Made by a program: the position numbers and the translations under genes. A stretch of DNA of 64,000 bases from Bosea sp. AS-1 (GTDB lineage Bacteria; Pseudomonadota; Alphaproteobacteria; Rhizobiales; Beijerinckiaceae), in assembly GCF_002220095.1 (NCBI RefSeq), contig NZ_CP022372.1:530501-594500 (forward strand), given 5' to 3'. A model generated the notes under the pieces. It did not search any database. It saw only the letters and a program-made list of their open reading frames with translations, and had not been told where the DNA came from. This document shows positions 51,863 to 61,464 of this stretch, one piece after another. Positions within the stretch are counted from its first letter, which is position 1. Each line of letters opens with the position of its first letter.

Positions 51863-53718
51863 CGCGCGCCCTCCGTAGACGCAATTCGCTCGCGCCAGGC
51901 CAGGAAGCTGCCGACCAGCCCACGTGGAAACAGCATCACGAGCAGCACGATCGTGAGCCCGAGCGCGAAGCGCCAGTACAGGGTGAATTTGGCAAGCTGG
52001 TCGCTGAGGCCCGCATAGGCGAAGGCGCCGACGATCGGTCCGGAGACGGTCTGGACGCCGCCGAGCAGCACCATCAGCAGGGCATCGACCGAGCGCGGGA
52101 TCGCCAGATAGGTCGGGAAGACCGAGCCCTTGAAGAAGGCGAATAGCCCGCCAGCGATGCCGGCTGCGCAGGCCGCGATCGCGAAGGCGATCCATTGCAC
52201 GCGCATCGTGTCGATGCCGATCGCCTCGGCGCGGAGCGGATTGTCGCGGGAGGCGCGCAGCGCATAGCCCAATGGTGAGAACACCATGACGCGCAGCAGG
52301 AGCACGCAAGCGGCGCAGATACCGAGCGCGAGATAGTAGAACGCTGTCTTCGACACGGCCCAGCTCGAGGGCCAGACGCCCAGAATGCCGTTGTCGCCGC
52401 CGGTGAGCTCGACCCATTGGAAGGCGGTCGCCCAGGCTATCTGCGCGAAGGCGAGCGTCAGCATGGCGAGATAAACGCCCGACAGCCGGACGCAGAACCA
52501 GCCGAACACCGTCCCCGCGATGCCGGCGAGGAAGGGCGCGAAGAGCAGCGCCGGCTCCATCGGTGTGCCGAGCCATTTCACCGCGAGCGCCGCGCCATAG
52601 GCGCCGAGGCCGAAATAGGCGGCGTGGCCGAAGGACGCCATGCCGCCCGGCCCCATCATGAAATGCAGCGAGGCGGCGAAGAGGGTGAAGATCACGAGTT
52701 CGGTCAGAGTCAGCAGCAGGTAGTCCGGCGTGACCAGCGGAGCGATGGCGAGCAGCAACAGGGCAAGGAGGCCGGCGAGCCTGGTCGCCCGATCGGCTGG
52801 TTTCAGCAGCGGCTCGAGCGCCGGTCCGCGTGCCTGCCCGGTCGGGGGCTTGCCCAGGAGCCCGAAGGGCCTGACCACCAGGACGACGGCCATGACCAGG
52901 AAGACGAGGACCAGCGTGATCTTCGGAAAGATCAGGATGCCGAAGGCATGCAGAATGCCGATCAGCACCGCCGCCAGATAGGCGCCGGTGACGCTGCCGA
53001 GGCCGCCGACGACCACGACGACGAAGACCTCCGCGATCATCGACAGGTCCATATGCAGCGTCGCGGCCTCGCGCGGCAGCTGAAGCGCACCTCCAAGGCC
53101 TGCCAGACCGGCGCCGAAGGCGAAGACCGAGGTGAAGAGCAGGCGCTGGTTGACGCCGAGCGCCCCGACCATTTCGCGGTCCTGCGTCGCGGCCCGGACC
53201 AGCGTGCCCCAGCGCGTCTTCTGGAACAGGAACCAGAGCAGCGCCAGCACGGCCGGGCCGATGGCGATCAGCAACAGCTCATAGGTCGGGAAGCGGCTGT
53301 CGAACAGGATGACGAAGCTCTTGAAGCCCGGCGCGCGCGGGCCGAGCTTGTCCTCCGGCCCCCAGATCGCCAGCGCGATGTCCTGAATCATCAGCACGAC
53401 GCCGAAGGTGGCGAGGAGCTGGAAGAGTTCGGGCGCCTGATAGATCCGCCGCAGGATCGCGACCTCGATCAGGACGCCGATGCCGGCGACGAGCAGAGCG
53501 GCCAGCACGACTCCGCCCCAGAAGCCGAGGGGGCTCGCCGGTCCGAGCCATTCGACCAGCGTCCAGCCGAGATAGGCGCCCAGCATGTAGAGCGAGCCAT
53601 GGGCGAAGTTCACGATGCGGGTGACGCCGAAGATGATCGACAGCCCCGATGCAACGAGAAACAGCGACGAAGCGGAAGCGAGCCCGTTCAGCGTCTGCGT
53701 GAGGATGAGATCGAGCAT
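51859..53718 (-). CDS. Fused LivH-LivM type ABC permease
   Basis: Single membrane protein of 619 residues joining both pore subunits. Residues about 1-285 are LivH-like (GLSIIFGVTRIVNFAHGSLYMLGAY, GGLGSVTGAYLAAVLIG). A polar linker around residues 285-310 (GKPPTGQARGPALEPLLKPA) leads to a LivM-like half (GPGGMASFGHAAYFGLGAYG). About 18 hydrophobic segments in all. A fixed 1:1 subunit ratio follows from the fusion. Confidence 0.92.
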   Translation of the reverse strand: MLDLILTQTLNGLASASSLFLVASGLSIIFGVTRIVNFAHGSLYMLGAYLGWTLVEWLGPASPLGFWGGVVLAALLVAGIGVLIEVAILRRIYQAPELFQLLATFGVVLMIQDIALAIWGPEDKLGPRAPGFKSFVILFDSRFPTYELLLIAIGPAVLALLWFLFQKTRWGTLVRAATQDREMVGALGVNQRLLFTSVFAFGAGLAGLGGALQLPREAATLHMDLSMIAEVFVVVVVGGLGSVTGAYLAAVLIGILHAFGILIFPKITLVLVFLVMAVVLVVRPFGLLGKPPTGQARGPALEPLLKPADRATRLAGLLALLLLAIAPLVTPDYLLLTLTELVIFTLFAASLHFMMGPGGMASFGHAAYFGLGAYGAALAVKWLGTPMEPALLFAPFLAGIAGTVFGWFCVRLSGVYLAMLTLAFAQIAWATAFQWVELTGGDNGILGVWPSSWAVSKTAFYYLALGICAACVLLLRVMVFSPLGYALRASRDNPLRAEAIGIDTMRVQWIAFAIAACAAGIAGGLFAFFKGSVFPTYLAIPRSVDALLMVLLGGVQTVSGPIVGAFAYAGLSDQLAKFTLYWRFALGLTIVLLVMLFPRGLVGSFLAWRERIASTEGAR

Positions 53719-53837
53719 TCCGTCTCGTCTGGAGGCAAGGCGCAGCGAGGGTCCCGCGCGCCTGCAGGCTTAACCGGACCGTCGAACGGATCAAGCGGGC
53801 GTAGCGGTCTTCGGCCGCGATTGGGTGCGCACTCGGG

Positions 53838-55055
53838 CTAGCCTGCGGGGCGCAGCGTCTTCACGACCTCGTCGGAGGGGAGGTACTTGGCGCCGTCGGC
53901 ATAGCGCCAGTCGACCATCACGCCCTTGCCGTCCTTCAGCGCCGTCCTGCCGACGAAGGCACCGAGCGTCGACTGATGGTCGATGGCGCGATACTCGGCC
54001 GAGCCGAAGGCCGAGGGGAATTTCAGCCCCTCCATCGCAGCGACGAGCTTCTCGTTGTCGGTCGAACCCGCCTTGGCGAGCGCGGCGGTAATGGAGTTCA
54101 TCGTATCGAAGCCGACGACCGAGCCGAGCCGTGGATAGTCATTGTACCTAGCCTTGTAGGCGTCGCGGAACTTGATGTGCTCCGGCGTCGCCAGATCGGC
54201 ATGCGGGTAACCCGTGACGATCCAACCTTCGGGGGCCTCGGCGCCGAGCGCGTCCAGATATTCAGGCTCGCCGGTCAACATTGAGGCGACGTCGCGACCC
54301 TCGAACAGGCCGCGCGTATTGCCTTGGCGCACGAAATTGGTCAGGTCGGCGGAGAAGGTGACGTTGAAGATCGCATCGGGCTTCGCGGCCTCGAGCGCCT
54401 GAACCGTCGCGCCGGCATCGATGCGGCCCAGCGCCGGATATTGCTCGGCGACGAACTCAACGTCAGGCCTCGCCTTCTTCAGCAGTTCCTTGAACCACTT
54501 CACCGCCGATTGGCCGTATTCGTAGTTCGGCGCGACGAGCGCCCATTTCCTGGCCTTGAGCTTCGCAGCCTCCTCGACGAGCATTGCCGCCTGCATGTAG
54601 GTCGATGGGCGCAACCGGAAGGTGTAGCGATTGCCCTTCGACCAGACCAGCGCATCGGAGAGAGGCTCGGAGGCCGCGTAGAGCCGCTTGTTCTGCGCCG
54701 CGAAGTCGGCGATCGCGAGGCCGACATTCGAGAGATAACCGCCCGACAGCAGATCGACCTTCTCGGCGTTGATGAGGTCGCCGGCGTGGCGCACCGCGTC
54801 TTCCGGCTTGCCGGCGTCATCGCGGAAGATGGTCTCGATCTTGCGGCCAAGTACGCCCCCGGCCGCGTTGACCTGCTCCTGCGCCAGCTCCCAACCCTGG
54901 CGATAGGGCTTCAGGAAGGCCGGCTGGGCGGTGTAGCTGTTGATCTCGCCAATCCGGATCGCGCTTGTGCTCTGCGCCCGGACCAGGGAAGGTGCGGCGA
55001 GTATGGCCGCGCCGCCCGAGGCAGCAGCCAGGAAACGCCTGCGGTCGATCGTCAT
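53838..55055 (-). CDS. Branched-chain amino acid-type ABC substrate-binding protein
   Basis: Periplasmic binding protein of 405 residues. A Tat-like leader (IDRRRFLAAASGGAAI) ends near VRAQS; then IRIGEINSYTAQPAF, NAAGGVLGRKIE and a type I periplasmic-binding fold follow. ATG 55055 starts at the leader; upstream frame is non-coding. 119 bases separate it from the permease gene. Ligand unknown; the family covers amino acids, amides and aromatic acids. Confidence 0.9.
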   Translation of the reverse strand: MTIDRRRFLAAASGGAAILAAPSLVRAQSTSAIRIGEINSYTAQPAFLKPYRQGWELAQEQVNAAGGVLGRKIETIFRDDAGKPEDAVRHAGDLINAEKVDLLSGGYLSNVGLAIADFAAQNKRLYAASEPLSDALVWSKGNRYTFRLRPSTYMQAAMLVEEAAKLKARKWALVAPNYEYGQSAVKWFKELLKKARPDVEFVAEQYPALGRIDAGATVQALEAAKPDAIFNVTFSADLTNFVRQGNTRGLFEGRDVASMLTGEPEYLDALGAEAPEGWIVTGYPHADLATPEHIKFRDAYKARYNDYPRLGSVVGFDTMNSITAALAKAGSTDNEKLVAAMEGLKFPSAFGSAEYRAIDHQSTLGAFVGRTALKDGKGVMVDWRYADGAKYLPSDEVVKTLRPAG

Positions 55056-55187
55056 CGTTCTTGTCCTCGATGGGTGTGGCTGCGCGGCATTCCGTCTCTC
55101 CGCCGCAGCGCCAGGCCAGTCTCTTGGCCATTCCACGCCGGTGCTGCAATGACCACCAGCCGTTGGAAAATCGTTGATGTGGCTGCG

Positions 55188-55216
55188 AATTTGCGAAGGG
55201 CGAAAATGCTTGTCAA
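55188..55216 (-). promoter_or_regulatory. Candidate sigma-70 promoter of the Liv-type operon
   Basis: On the minus strand TTGACA (55216-55211) is followed after 17 bases by CAAATT (55193-55188), a weak -10 box. It lies about 130 bases upstream of the binding-protein start. Confidence 0.3.
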
Positions 55217-55527
55217 CCGGCGGCCGGCCGGTTTCTGCCCATAGGGCAAGCCGTTGAAGCAGACTGCTGCGGAGCTCATCCGCATTCTCCCCCGCACGCC
55301 CGCCGATCTCTCGCAATCGCGAATTCATTGCGCAGCGCAGCGACACCTCTATCGCCTCTCTCTGGGCGTGACGATCCGGAAAATGCGATTCATTTCGCTC
55401 GACGAGCATGTGCGCCCTGTCCTGGGCTGGGATCGTCAGCCGGCAATTCGGCCCCGGCGTCGCGCTCCGATCGCTCAGCGCATTGGTCGGGCGGGTGGAA
55501 AGTTCTCCCGAAGGCAAGATGCGCGTT

Positions 55528-55539
55528 CAGAATATTCTG
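55528..55539. promoter_or_regulatory. CAGAATATTCTG palindrome before fpr
   Basis: A perfect 12-bp palindrome, extended loosely by TTC on one side and GAA on the other, about 130 bases upstream of the ferredoxin-NADP reductase start. Possible operator of an unidentified regulator. Confidence 0.35.
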
Positions 55540-55667
55540 TTCGAATACCTCCAATGAGAAGAAACGATAAGATTTTGATTTCAGCACGGTTTTCTGCTTA
55601 TCCAGCGTCGCCGGCCGCTGTAGACATCCGCTAAACAGCCGCTGCCCGAGTTGCCAAGGACGACGCG

Positions 55668-56441
55668 ATGAGCAATTTCTACGAGGAACAGGTCCTCAGC
55701 GTCCATCATTGGACGGATACGCTGTTCAGCTTCACGACCACGCGCGACACATCGTTCCGCTTCAAGAACGGCCAGTTCACGATGATCGGCCTCAAGGTCG
55801 GCGACAGGCCATTGCTGCGGGCCTACAGCGTCGCCAGCACGAATTATGACGACAACCTCGAATTCTTCTCGATCAAGGTGGCCGACGGCCCGCTGACTTC
55901 GCGGCTGCAAAATCTCCAGGTCGGCGACGCGATCATCGTCGGCAAGAAGGCGACGGGCACTCTCGTCCTCGACAATCTCAGGGATGGCCGGCGGCTCTTC
56001 CTGCTCGGCACGGGCACGGGGCTGGCGCCGTTCCTTTCGCTGATCCGCGATCCCGAGACCTATGAGCGTTACGAGAAGGTCGTGCTCGTCCATGGCTGCC
56101 GCCAGGTCGCCGAGCTCGCCTATGGCGAGCGCATCACCCAGCATCTGCCGCAGGACGAGTTCCTCGGCGAGATGATCCGCCAGCAGCTCATCTACTATCC
56201 GACGGTGACGCGCGAACCGTTCCGCAACCGTGGCCGCATCACCGATCTGCTGACCTCCGGGCAGCTCTTCGACGATATCGGCCTGCCGGATTTCGATCCC
56301 GCAGGCGACCGCTTCATGCTCTGCGGCTCGCCGCAGATGCTGGCCGACCTCAAGACGATCTTCGCCGAGCGCGGCCTTGCCGAAGGCAATCACGGCGAAC
56401 CCGGCGACTACGTGATCGAGAAGGCCTTCGTCGAGAAGTAA
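55668..56441 (+). CDS. fpr: Ferredoxin--NADP(+) reductase
   Basis: FAD enzyme of 257 residues exchanging electrons between NADPH and ferredoxin or flavodoxin. The FAD motif is LRAYSVAST, the NADP phosphate-binding loop is LLGTGTGLAPFLSLIRDP, and the substrate loop is FMLCGSPQMLADL. The C-terminus EPGDYVIEKAFVEK is typical of the bacterial subclass. Probable roles are redox stress response or iron-sulfur cluster supply. Monocistronic in appearance. Confidence 0.94.
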   Translation: MSNFYEEQVLSVHHWTDTLFSFTTTRDTSFRFKNGQFTMIGLKVGDRPLLRAYSVASTNYDDNLEFFSIKVADGPLTSRLQNLQVGDAIIVGKKATGTLVLDNLRDGRRLFLLGTGTGLAPFLSLIRDPETYERYEKVVLVHGCRQVAELAYGERITQHLPQDEFLGEMIRQQLIYYPTVTREPFRNRGRITDLLTSGQLFDDIGLPDFDPAGDRFMLCGSPQMLADLKTIFAERGLAEGNHGEPGDYVIEKAFVEK

Positions 56442-56569
56442 GGCTGCGGCATGCCGGAGCACGCCCCAACCGTCCGCGTTGCGGATATCGCCTATGCGGC
56501 ATCTGCAACGCGCGCCCCGCGCTTTTAGGCCAGTGTAGCCGCGCTCAGTTTCGACCGCGGTGCTTCGCC

Positions 56570-58930
56570 ATGAATATGCATGTCTCCAAAGCCGGCTCTC
56601 CTGCGAGGCAGGCCGGCATCGGCCAGTCGCTTCCGCGCAAGGAGGACGCCGTTCTCGTGCGCGGCGGTGGCCACTACACCGACGACCTGTCGCTGGAAGG
56701 GCAGCTCTACGCCGCCTTCGTCCGTAGTCCCTACGCCCATGGCGTCATCCGCGGCATCGACGTGGCGGCGGCCAGGGAGATGAAAGGCGTCGTTGCGGTC
56801 TATACGGCGCAGGACCTCGAAGGCCAGGGCTATGGCCCTCTGAAATGCAATGTCGACCTGCCCAACCGCGACGGCACGCCGATGCGGAAGCCGGCGCGGC
56901 AGGCGCTGGCGGTCGGCAAGGTCCGCTACGTCGGCGATCCGGTTGCCATGGTCGTGGCGCGCACGGCCATTCAGGCGCGCGACGCTGCCGAGGCGGTGGG
57001 CCTCGACGTCGATATCCTGCCCGCCGTGACCTCGACGGAGGAGGCCCTTGCGCCCGGCGCGCCGGAGCTTTTCGACGATGTCCCGGGCAACCTGATCCTC
57101 GACTATCATTTCGGCGACGCCGGGAAGGTCGCGGACGCCTTCGCCAAGGCGGCCCATGTCACCAGGCTCCGGATCGTCAACAACCGCATCGTCGTGAACC
57201 CGATCGAGCCGCGCGCTGCGATCGGCACTTATGACCGCAAGAGCGGGCGCTATACGCTCCACGCCCCGAGCCAGGGCGCCTTTGGCATGCGCAACAGCCT
57301 CGCGGCGGCGATGGGTGTGTCTCACGACCGGATGCGGCTGGTCACGGGCCATGTCGGCGGCTCCTTCGGCATGAAATCGGCGGTGTTCCCGGAATATGTC
57401 GTGCTGCTGCATGCGGCCCGCCTGCTGAAGAAGCCGGTGAAATGGACCGACCAGCGGTCCGAGAGCTTCGTCTCCGACCATCACGGCCGCGACATGGTGT
57501 TCGAGGCCGAGCTGGCGCTCGATGCGCGCGGCCGCTTCCTGGCGACGCGCTTCACAGGCCTCGGCAATATGGGCGGCTATCTCTCGCCGGTCGGGCCGAT
57601 GATGGCGACGCTGAACATCGGCAAGAACAGCGTCGGCATGTATCGCACGCCGCTGGTCGAGGTGCAGACGCGCTGCGCCGTCACCAACACCGCGCCGATC
57701 GCGGCCTATCGCGGCGCCGGACGCCCCGAGGGCAACTATTTCATGGAGCGGCTGATCGACACCGCCGCCCGCGAGATGGGCATCGACCGGGCGGTCCTGC
57801 GGCAGCGCAACCTGATCCCGGCCAAGGCGCTGCCCTGGACCACCCCGATAGGGACGCTTTACGACAGCGGTGATTTCCCGGCGCTGTTCGCCCGCGCGCT
57901 GGAGGCGGCCGACTGGAAGGGCTATCCGGTCCGCGAGCGCGCCAGCCGCAAGGCCGGCAAGCTGCGCGGCCGCGGCATCGGCTGCTATCTGGAAGTCACC
58001 GCGCCGCCGAGCAACGAGATGGGTGGCATCCATTTCGAAGCGGACGGCTCCGTCACCATCGTCACCGGTACGCTCGATTACGGGCAGGGGCACTGGACGC
58101 CCTTCGCCCAGGTGCTGACCAGCCAGCTCGGCGTGCCCTTCGACAAGATCCGCCTGGTGCAGGGCGACAGCGACCGCCTGATCGCCGGCGGCGGGACCGG
58201 CGGTTCGAAATCGATCATGGCCAGCGGCTCGGCGATCATCGAGGCAAGCGAGAAGGTCGTCGAGAAGGGCAAGCTTCTCGCGGCGCATTTCCTCGAGGCG
58301 AGTGTCGCGGACATCGAATTCGCGGCCGGCCGCTTCAACATCGCCGGCACCGACCGTTCCATTGGCATCATGGAACTCGCGGGGAGGCTGCGGGCCGTTT
58401 CGGCCTTACCCGACGACCTGCCGCAGACGCTGGATGTCGACCATGTCTTCAAGGCGGCGCCGTCGGCCTATCCCAATGGCTGCCATATCGCCGAGGTCGA
58501 GATCGACCCCGATACGGGGCAGGTCGAGATCGCGAGCTACGTCATGGTCAACGATTTCGGCACGCTGGTGAACCCGATGATCGTCGAGGGACAGCTGCAT
58601 GGTGGAGTCGTGCAGGGCATCGGCCAGGCGATCTATGAGCTGACCTCCTATGACGAGGAGGGTCAGCTCAGGACGGGCTCCTATATGGATTACGCCATGC
58701 CGCGCGCGGCGGATGTGCCGTTCTTCTCCTTCATCAGCCAGGGCGTCCCAACCAGCACCAACCGGGTCGGCGCGAAAGGCTGCGGGGAGGCAGGTTGCGC
58801 CGGCTCGCTGCCCTCGGTGATGAACGCGATCGTCGATGCCCTCGCGCCGCACGGAGTGCAGCATCTCGACATGCCGGCGACGCCGCTGGCGATCTGGCGC
58901 GCTATCCACGGGCAGGACACCAAGGGCTGA
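56570..58930 (+). CDS. Molybdenum hydroxylase large subunit, CoxL-like form II (xanthine dehydrogenase family)
   Basis: Protein of 786 residues binding molybdopterin. It starts with GIGQSLPRKEDAVLVRGGGHYTDD, usual for this family. The loop AYRGAGRPEGNYFME marks the form II type, not true CO dehydrogenase (form I has a CSFR loop). The catalytic glutamate is in KGCGEAGCAG. No medium FAD subunit (CoxM) or small iron-sulfur subunit (CoxS) is adjacent, which is unusual. Its substrate is unknown; form II enzymes oxidise aldehydes, aromatic N-heterocycles or purines. Confidence 0.88.
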   Translation: MNMHVSKAGSPARQAGIGQSLPRKEDAVLVRGGGHYTDDLSLEGQLYAAFVRSPYAHGVIRGIDVAAAREMKGVVAVYTAQDLEGQGYGPLKCNVDLPNRDGTPMRKPARQALAVGKVRYVGDPVAMVVARTAIQARDAAEAVGLDVDILPAVTSTEEALAPGAPELFDDVPGNLILDYHFGDAGKVADAFAKAAHVTRLRIVNNRIVVNPIEPRAAIGTYDRKSGRYTLHAPSQGAFGMRNSLAAAMGVSHDRMRLVTGHVGGSFGMKSAVFPEYVVLLHAARLLKKPVKWTDQRSESFVSDHHGRDMVFEAELALDARGRFLATRFTGLGNMGGYLSPVGPMMATLNIGKNSVGMYRTPLVEVQTRCAVTNTAPIAAYRGAGRPEGNYFMERLIDTAAREMGIDRAVLRQRNLIPAKALPWTTPIGTLYDSGDFPALFARALEAADWKGYPVRERASRKAGKLRGRGIGCYLEVTAPPSNEMGGIHFEADGSVTIVTGTLDYGQGHWTPFAQVLTSQLGVPFDKIRLVQGDSDRLIAGGGTGGSKSIMASGSAIIEASEKVVEKGKLLAAHFLEASVADIEFAAGRFNIAGTDRSIGIMELAGRLRAVSALPDDLPQTLDVDHVFKAAPSAYPNGCHIAEVEIDPDTGQVEIASYVMVNDFGTLVNPMIVEGQLHGGVVQGIGQAIYELTSYDEEGQLRTGSYMDYAMPRAADVPFFSFISQGVPTSTNRVGAKGCGEAGCAGSLPSVMNAIVDALAPHGVQHLDMPATPLAIWRAIHGQDTKG

Positions 58931-59048
58931 ACGGCCCGTCGGGCGGCCGGAAGGGCGCGCATGGCGGGTATGCCATGCGGCCGGCGCACGGTCTTTCATC
59001 CGGAAACCGGGGTGGACGCCGGGCCCGAGTCGGGCTCAAGTGCCGGAC

Positions 59049-60725
59049 ATGAACGCTCATGCTCCTGCCCGCCGCATCGCCGAATTCGCCTGCGAGAAGA
59101 AGCCAGCCACCGGCTCGCGCGGCATGGTCGTCACCAATCACCCGCTCGCCTCGGCGGCGGGCTCGCAAATGCTGCTCGCCGGCGGGAATGCCATCGATGC
59201 GGCGGTTGCCGCGCTGTTCGCACTGACGGTGGCCGAGCCGATGATGGTCGGCATCCTCGGCGGAGGCCTGAGCCATATCCGGCTCGCCGATGGCAGCCAC
59301 CGCATCATCGACAATCTCTCGACCGCGCCCGGCCGCGCTTCGCCGGACATGTATGACTGCCTCTCCGACGAGATCGGTAAGCAGCGCGACACACGCGACC
59401 GTGAGAACGTCGTCGGGGCGAAGGCGGTGGCGGTTCCGGGCGCGCTCAAGGGTTGGTGCGAAGCCCTGGAGCGCTTCGGCAGCTTGCCGCTGGCGGATGT
59501 GCTGCAGCCGGCGATCGCGCTCGCCGCGCGCGGCTTCACGGTCACGCCCTATCTCTCGAACTGCATCGGCGACAATGCGGTCGATCTTGCGCGCGATGCC
59601 GGTCTCGCGGCGATGCTGTTGCCGGGCGGGGCCCCGCTCAAGCCCGGAGCGAAGCTGGTTCAGGGCGATTATGCCGAGAGCTTGCGACTCATCGCGAAAG
59701 ACGGACCGGAGGCGCTGTACGGCGGAGCGCTTGGGGCGGCGCTGACCGGCTACATGGCGACGCATGGCGGCCTGATCGGGCCGGAGGATCTGGCGAACTA
59801 CCGAACCGAGACGCGCGAGCCGATCCGTGGTTCCTATCGCGGCTACGAGATCGTCGGGCCGCCGCCGCCGTCTTCGTCGGGCGTGCATATCGCGCAGATG
59901 CTCAACATTCTTGAGGGCTACGATCTCGGCGCGCTCGGCTTCGGCTCGACTGACGCAGTGCATCTCCTGGCGGAGGCGCTGAAGATCGCCTTCGCTGACC
60001 GCGCCGTGGCGACGGCCGATCCGGCCTTCGTCAAGGTCCCGGTCGAGAGGCTGATCGACAAGGGCTATGCCGCCGAGCGGCGCGCGCTTATCGAGATGAG
60101 CCGGGCGAAAAGCTGGAGGGCGGGGCTTTCCGGCGGCGAATCCGCCGATACCACCCATGTCACCGTGGCTGATGCAGACGGCAACGTCGTCAGCGCGACG
60201 CAGACGATCAATGGGCTGTTCGGCGCCTGCGTGCAGATCCCCGGCACGGGCATGATCGCCAACAACTACATGTTCAATTTCGACCCGCATCCTGGCCGTG
60301 CCCTGTCCATCGCGCCGGGCAAGCGCGTCTTCACCTCGATGGCGCCGATGATGGTGCTGCGGGAACGGCGGATCGCCTACGCGCTCGGGCTGCCCGGAGC
60401 ACTGCGCATCTTCCCCTCGGCCCTGCAGGCGATCGTCAATCTGCTGGACCACCGCATGAGCTTGCAGGAAGCGGTCGAGGCGCCGCGCGTCTGGACCGAG
60501 GGCGGGGTGCTCGAGCTGGAAGAGGCGATCCCCGAGACGGTAGCGCAGGAACTGGTGGCGCGCGGCCACAAGGTCGTGCGCTCGCCGCGCGTGGCGGGTG
60601 GCATGAACGCCATTGCCTTCAATGCGGATGGCACCATGACGGGCGCCGCCTGCTGGCGGGCGGACGGTACGCCGGTCGCGATCTCGGGTGGTCTGGCGCG
60701 AGCCGGGGCGCGCTTCAGCATCTGA
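59049..60725 (+). CDS. ggt: Gamma-glutamyltransferase family protein
   Basis: Ntn-hydrolase of 558 residues that cleaves itself and transfers or hydrolyses gamma-glutamyl groups. The nucleophile threonine lies in ADTTHVTVADADGNVVS. Also seen: NHPLASAAGSQMLLAGGNAIDAA, EPMMVGILGGGL and PPPPSSSGVHIAQML. There is no obvious signal peptide from ATG 59049, so a cytoplasmic or unusually exported form is possible. It lies 118 bases after the molybdenum hydroxylase gene and converges on a Liv-type importer, suggesting use of gamma-glutamyl or cyclic-imide compounds. Confidence 0.9.
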   Translation: MNAHAPARRIAEFACEKKPATGSRGMVVTNHPLASAAGSQMLLAGGNAIDAAVAALFALTVAEPMMVGILGGGLSHIRLADGSHRIIDNLSTAPGRASPDMYDCLSDEIGKQRDTRDRENVVGAKAVAVPGALKGWCEALERFGSLPLADVLQPAIALAARGFTVTPYLSNCIGDNAVDLARDAGLAAMLLPGGAPLKPGAKLVQGDYAESLRLIAKDGPEALYGGALGAALTGYMATHGGLIGPEDLANYRTETREPIRGSYRGYEIVGPPPPSSSGVHIAQMLNILEGYDLGALGFGSTDAVHLLAEALKIAFADRAVATADPAFVKVPVERLIDKGYAAERRALIEMSRAKSWRAGLSGGESADTTHVTVADADGNVVSATQTINGLFGACVQIPGTGMIANNYMFNFDPHPGRALSIAPGKRVFTSMAPMMVLRERRIAYALGLPGALRIFPSALQAIVNLLDHRMSLQEAVEAPRVWTEGGVLELEEAIPETVAQELVARGHKVVRSPRVAGGMNAIAFNADGTMTGAACWRADGTPVAISGGLARAGARFSI

Positions 60726-60741
60726 GCCGGTGCAGGCGGCT

Positions 60742-61464
60742 TCAGTGCAGCCCGCCGACACCGACATAGCGTTCGAGCACCTCGCCATCGACGCGCAGGC
60801 CCGCCGAGCTGCCGGACCAGACGATCCGCCCGCGTTCGAGGATGATGACGTCTTCGGCGAAGTCGAGCGCGCTTTCCAGCCGCTGCTCGACGAAGAGGAT
60901 CGTCATCGCACCGCTCGACGCGAGCTGCGTGAAAGCTTCCATCAACATGTCGCAGATCACGGGGGCGAGGCCCTCAAGCGGCTCGTCGAGCAGCAGGATC
61001 GCGGGCTGGCCGAGGATGGTGCGGGCGGTCGCCAGCATCTGCTGCTCGCCGCCTGAAAGCTGAGAGCCGAGATTGCGGCGCCGCTCCTGCAGGCGCGGGA
61101 ATAGCGCATAGGCCTCCTCGATCGCGGAGCGCGGCCGGCCTTTCAGCCCGACGAAGAGGTTCTCCTCGACGGTGAGGCTCTTGAAGATCTCGCGGGTCTG
61201 CGGGACGAGGCCGATGCCGCCTTGCGCCCGTCCGGTGGTGCGCAGGGCCGTCACGTCCTGGCCGCCGACGCTGATGCTCCCGGCATAGCGCCGGGTCAGC
61301 CCCATCAGCGTCGCCATCAGCGTGGTCTTGCCCATGCCGTTGCGACCGAGGATCGAGAGGCGCCCGCCGGCCGGAACGGAGAAGGAGACGTTCTCCAGCA
61401 CATGGGTCTGGCCGTAGCCGGCGCTCAGGTTCTGGACGTCGAGCTCAGCTGCCGGCATGGGCAT
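60742..61464 (-). CDS. Liv-type ABC ATPase, LivF-like (second system)
   Basis: ATPase of 240 residues: Walker A GRNGMGKTT, signature LSGGEQQMLATARTI, Walker B ILLLDEPLEGLAPV. Start ATG 61464 overlaps the LivG-type gene by 20 bases; ATG 61458 is an alternative. Last gene of the second Liv-type importer. Confidence 0.92.
   Translation of the reverse strand: MPMPAAELDVQNLSAGYGQTHVLENVSFSVPAGGRLSILGRNGMGKTTLMATLMGLTRRYAGSISVGGQDVTALRTTGRAQGGIGLVPQTREIFKSLTVEENLFVGLKGRPRSAIEEAYALFPRLQERRRNLGSQLSGGEQQMLATARTILGQPAILLLDEPLEGLAPVICDMLMEAFTQLASSGAMTILFVEQRLESALDFAEDVIILERGRIVWSGSSAGLRVDGEVLERYVGVGGLH

Larger units (their letters stand above)
55056..55667. other. Long intergenic region between the Liv-type operon and fpr
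   Basis: 612 bases without a supported gene. Open frames here lack a ribosome binding site and recognisable protein. The left end carries a likely promoter for the minus-strand operon, the right end a palindrome before fpr; the middle shows nothing recognisable. Confidence 0.55.

Noticed and set aside
51863..52576. Apparent long N-terminal extension of the LivG-type ATPase
   Set aside because: The extension is an out-of-frame reading of the fused permease gene.
55254..55634. Possible 126-residue protein before fpr
   Set aside because: No ribosome binding site, no recognisable fold, Arg-rich random-like composition.
56510..56526. GCGC..GCGC hairpin with TTTT after fpr
   Set aside because: The stem is only about 4 bp, too weak to call a terminator.
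58902..60788. Long minus-strand open frame opposite the gamma-glutamyltransferase gene
   Set aside because: Same kind of mirror frame; the plus strand encodes a clear Ntn-hydrolase.
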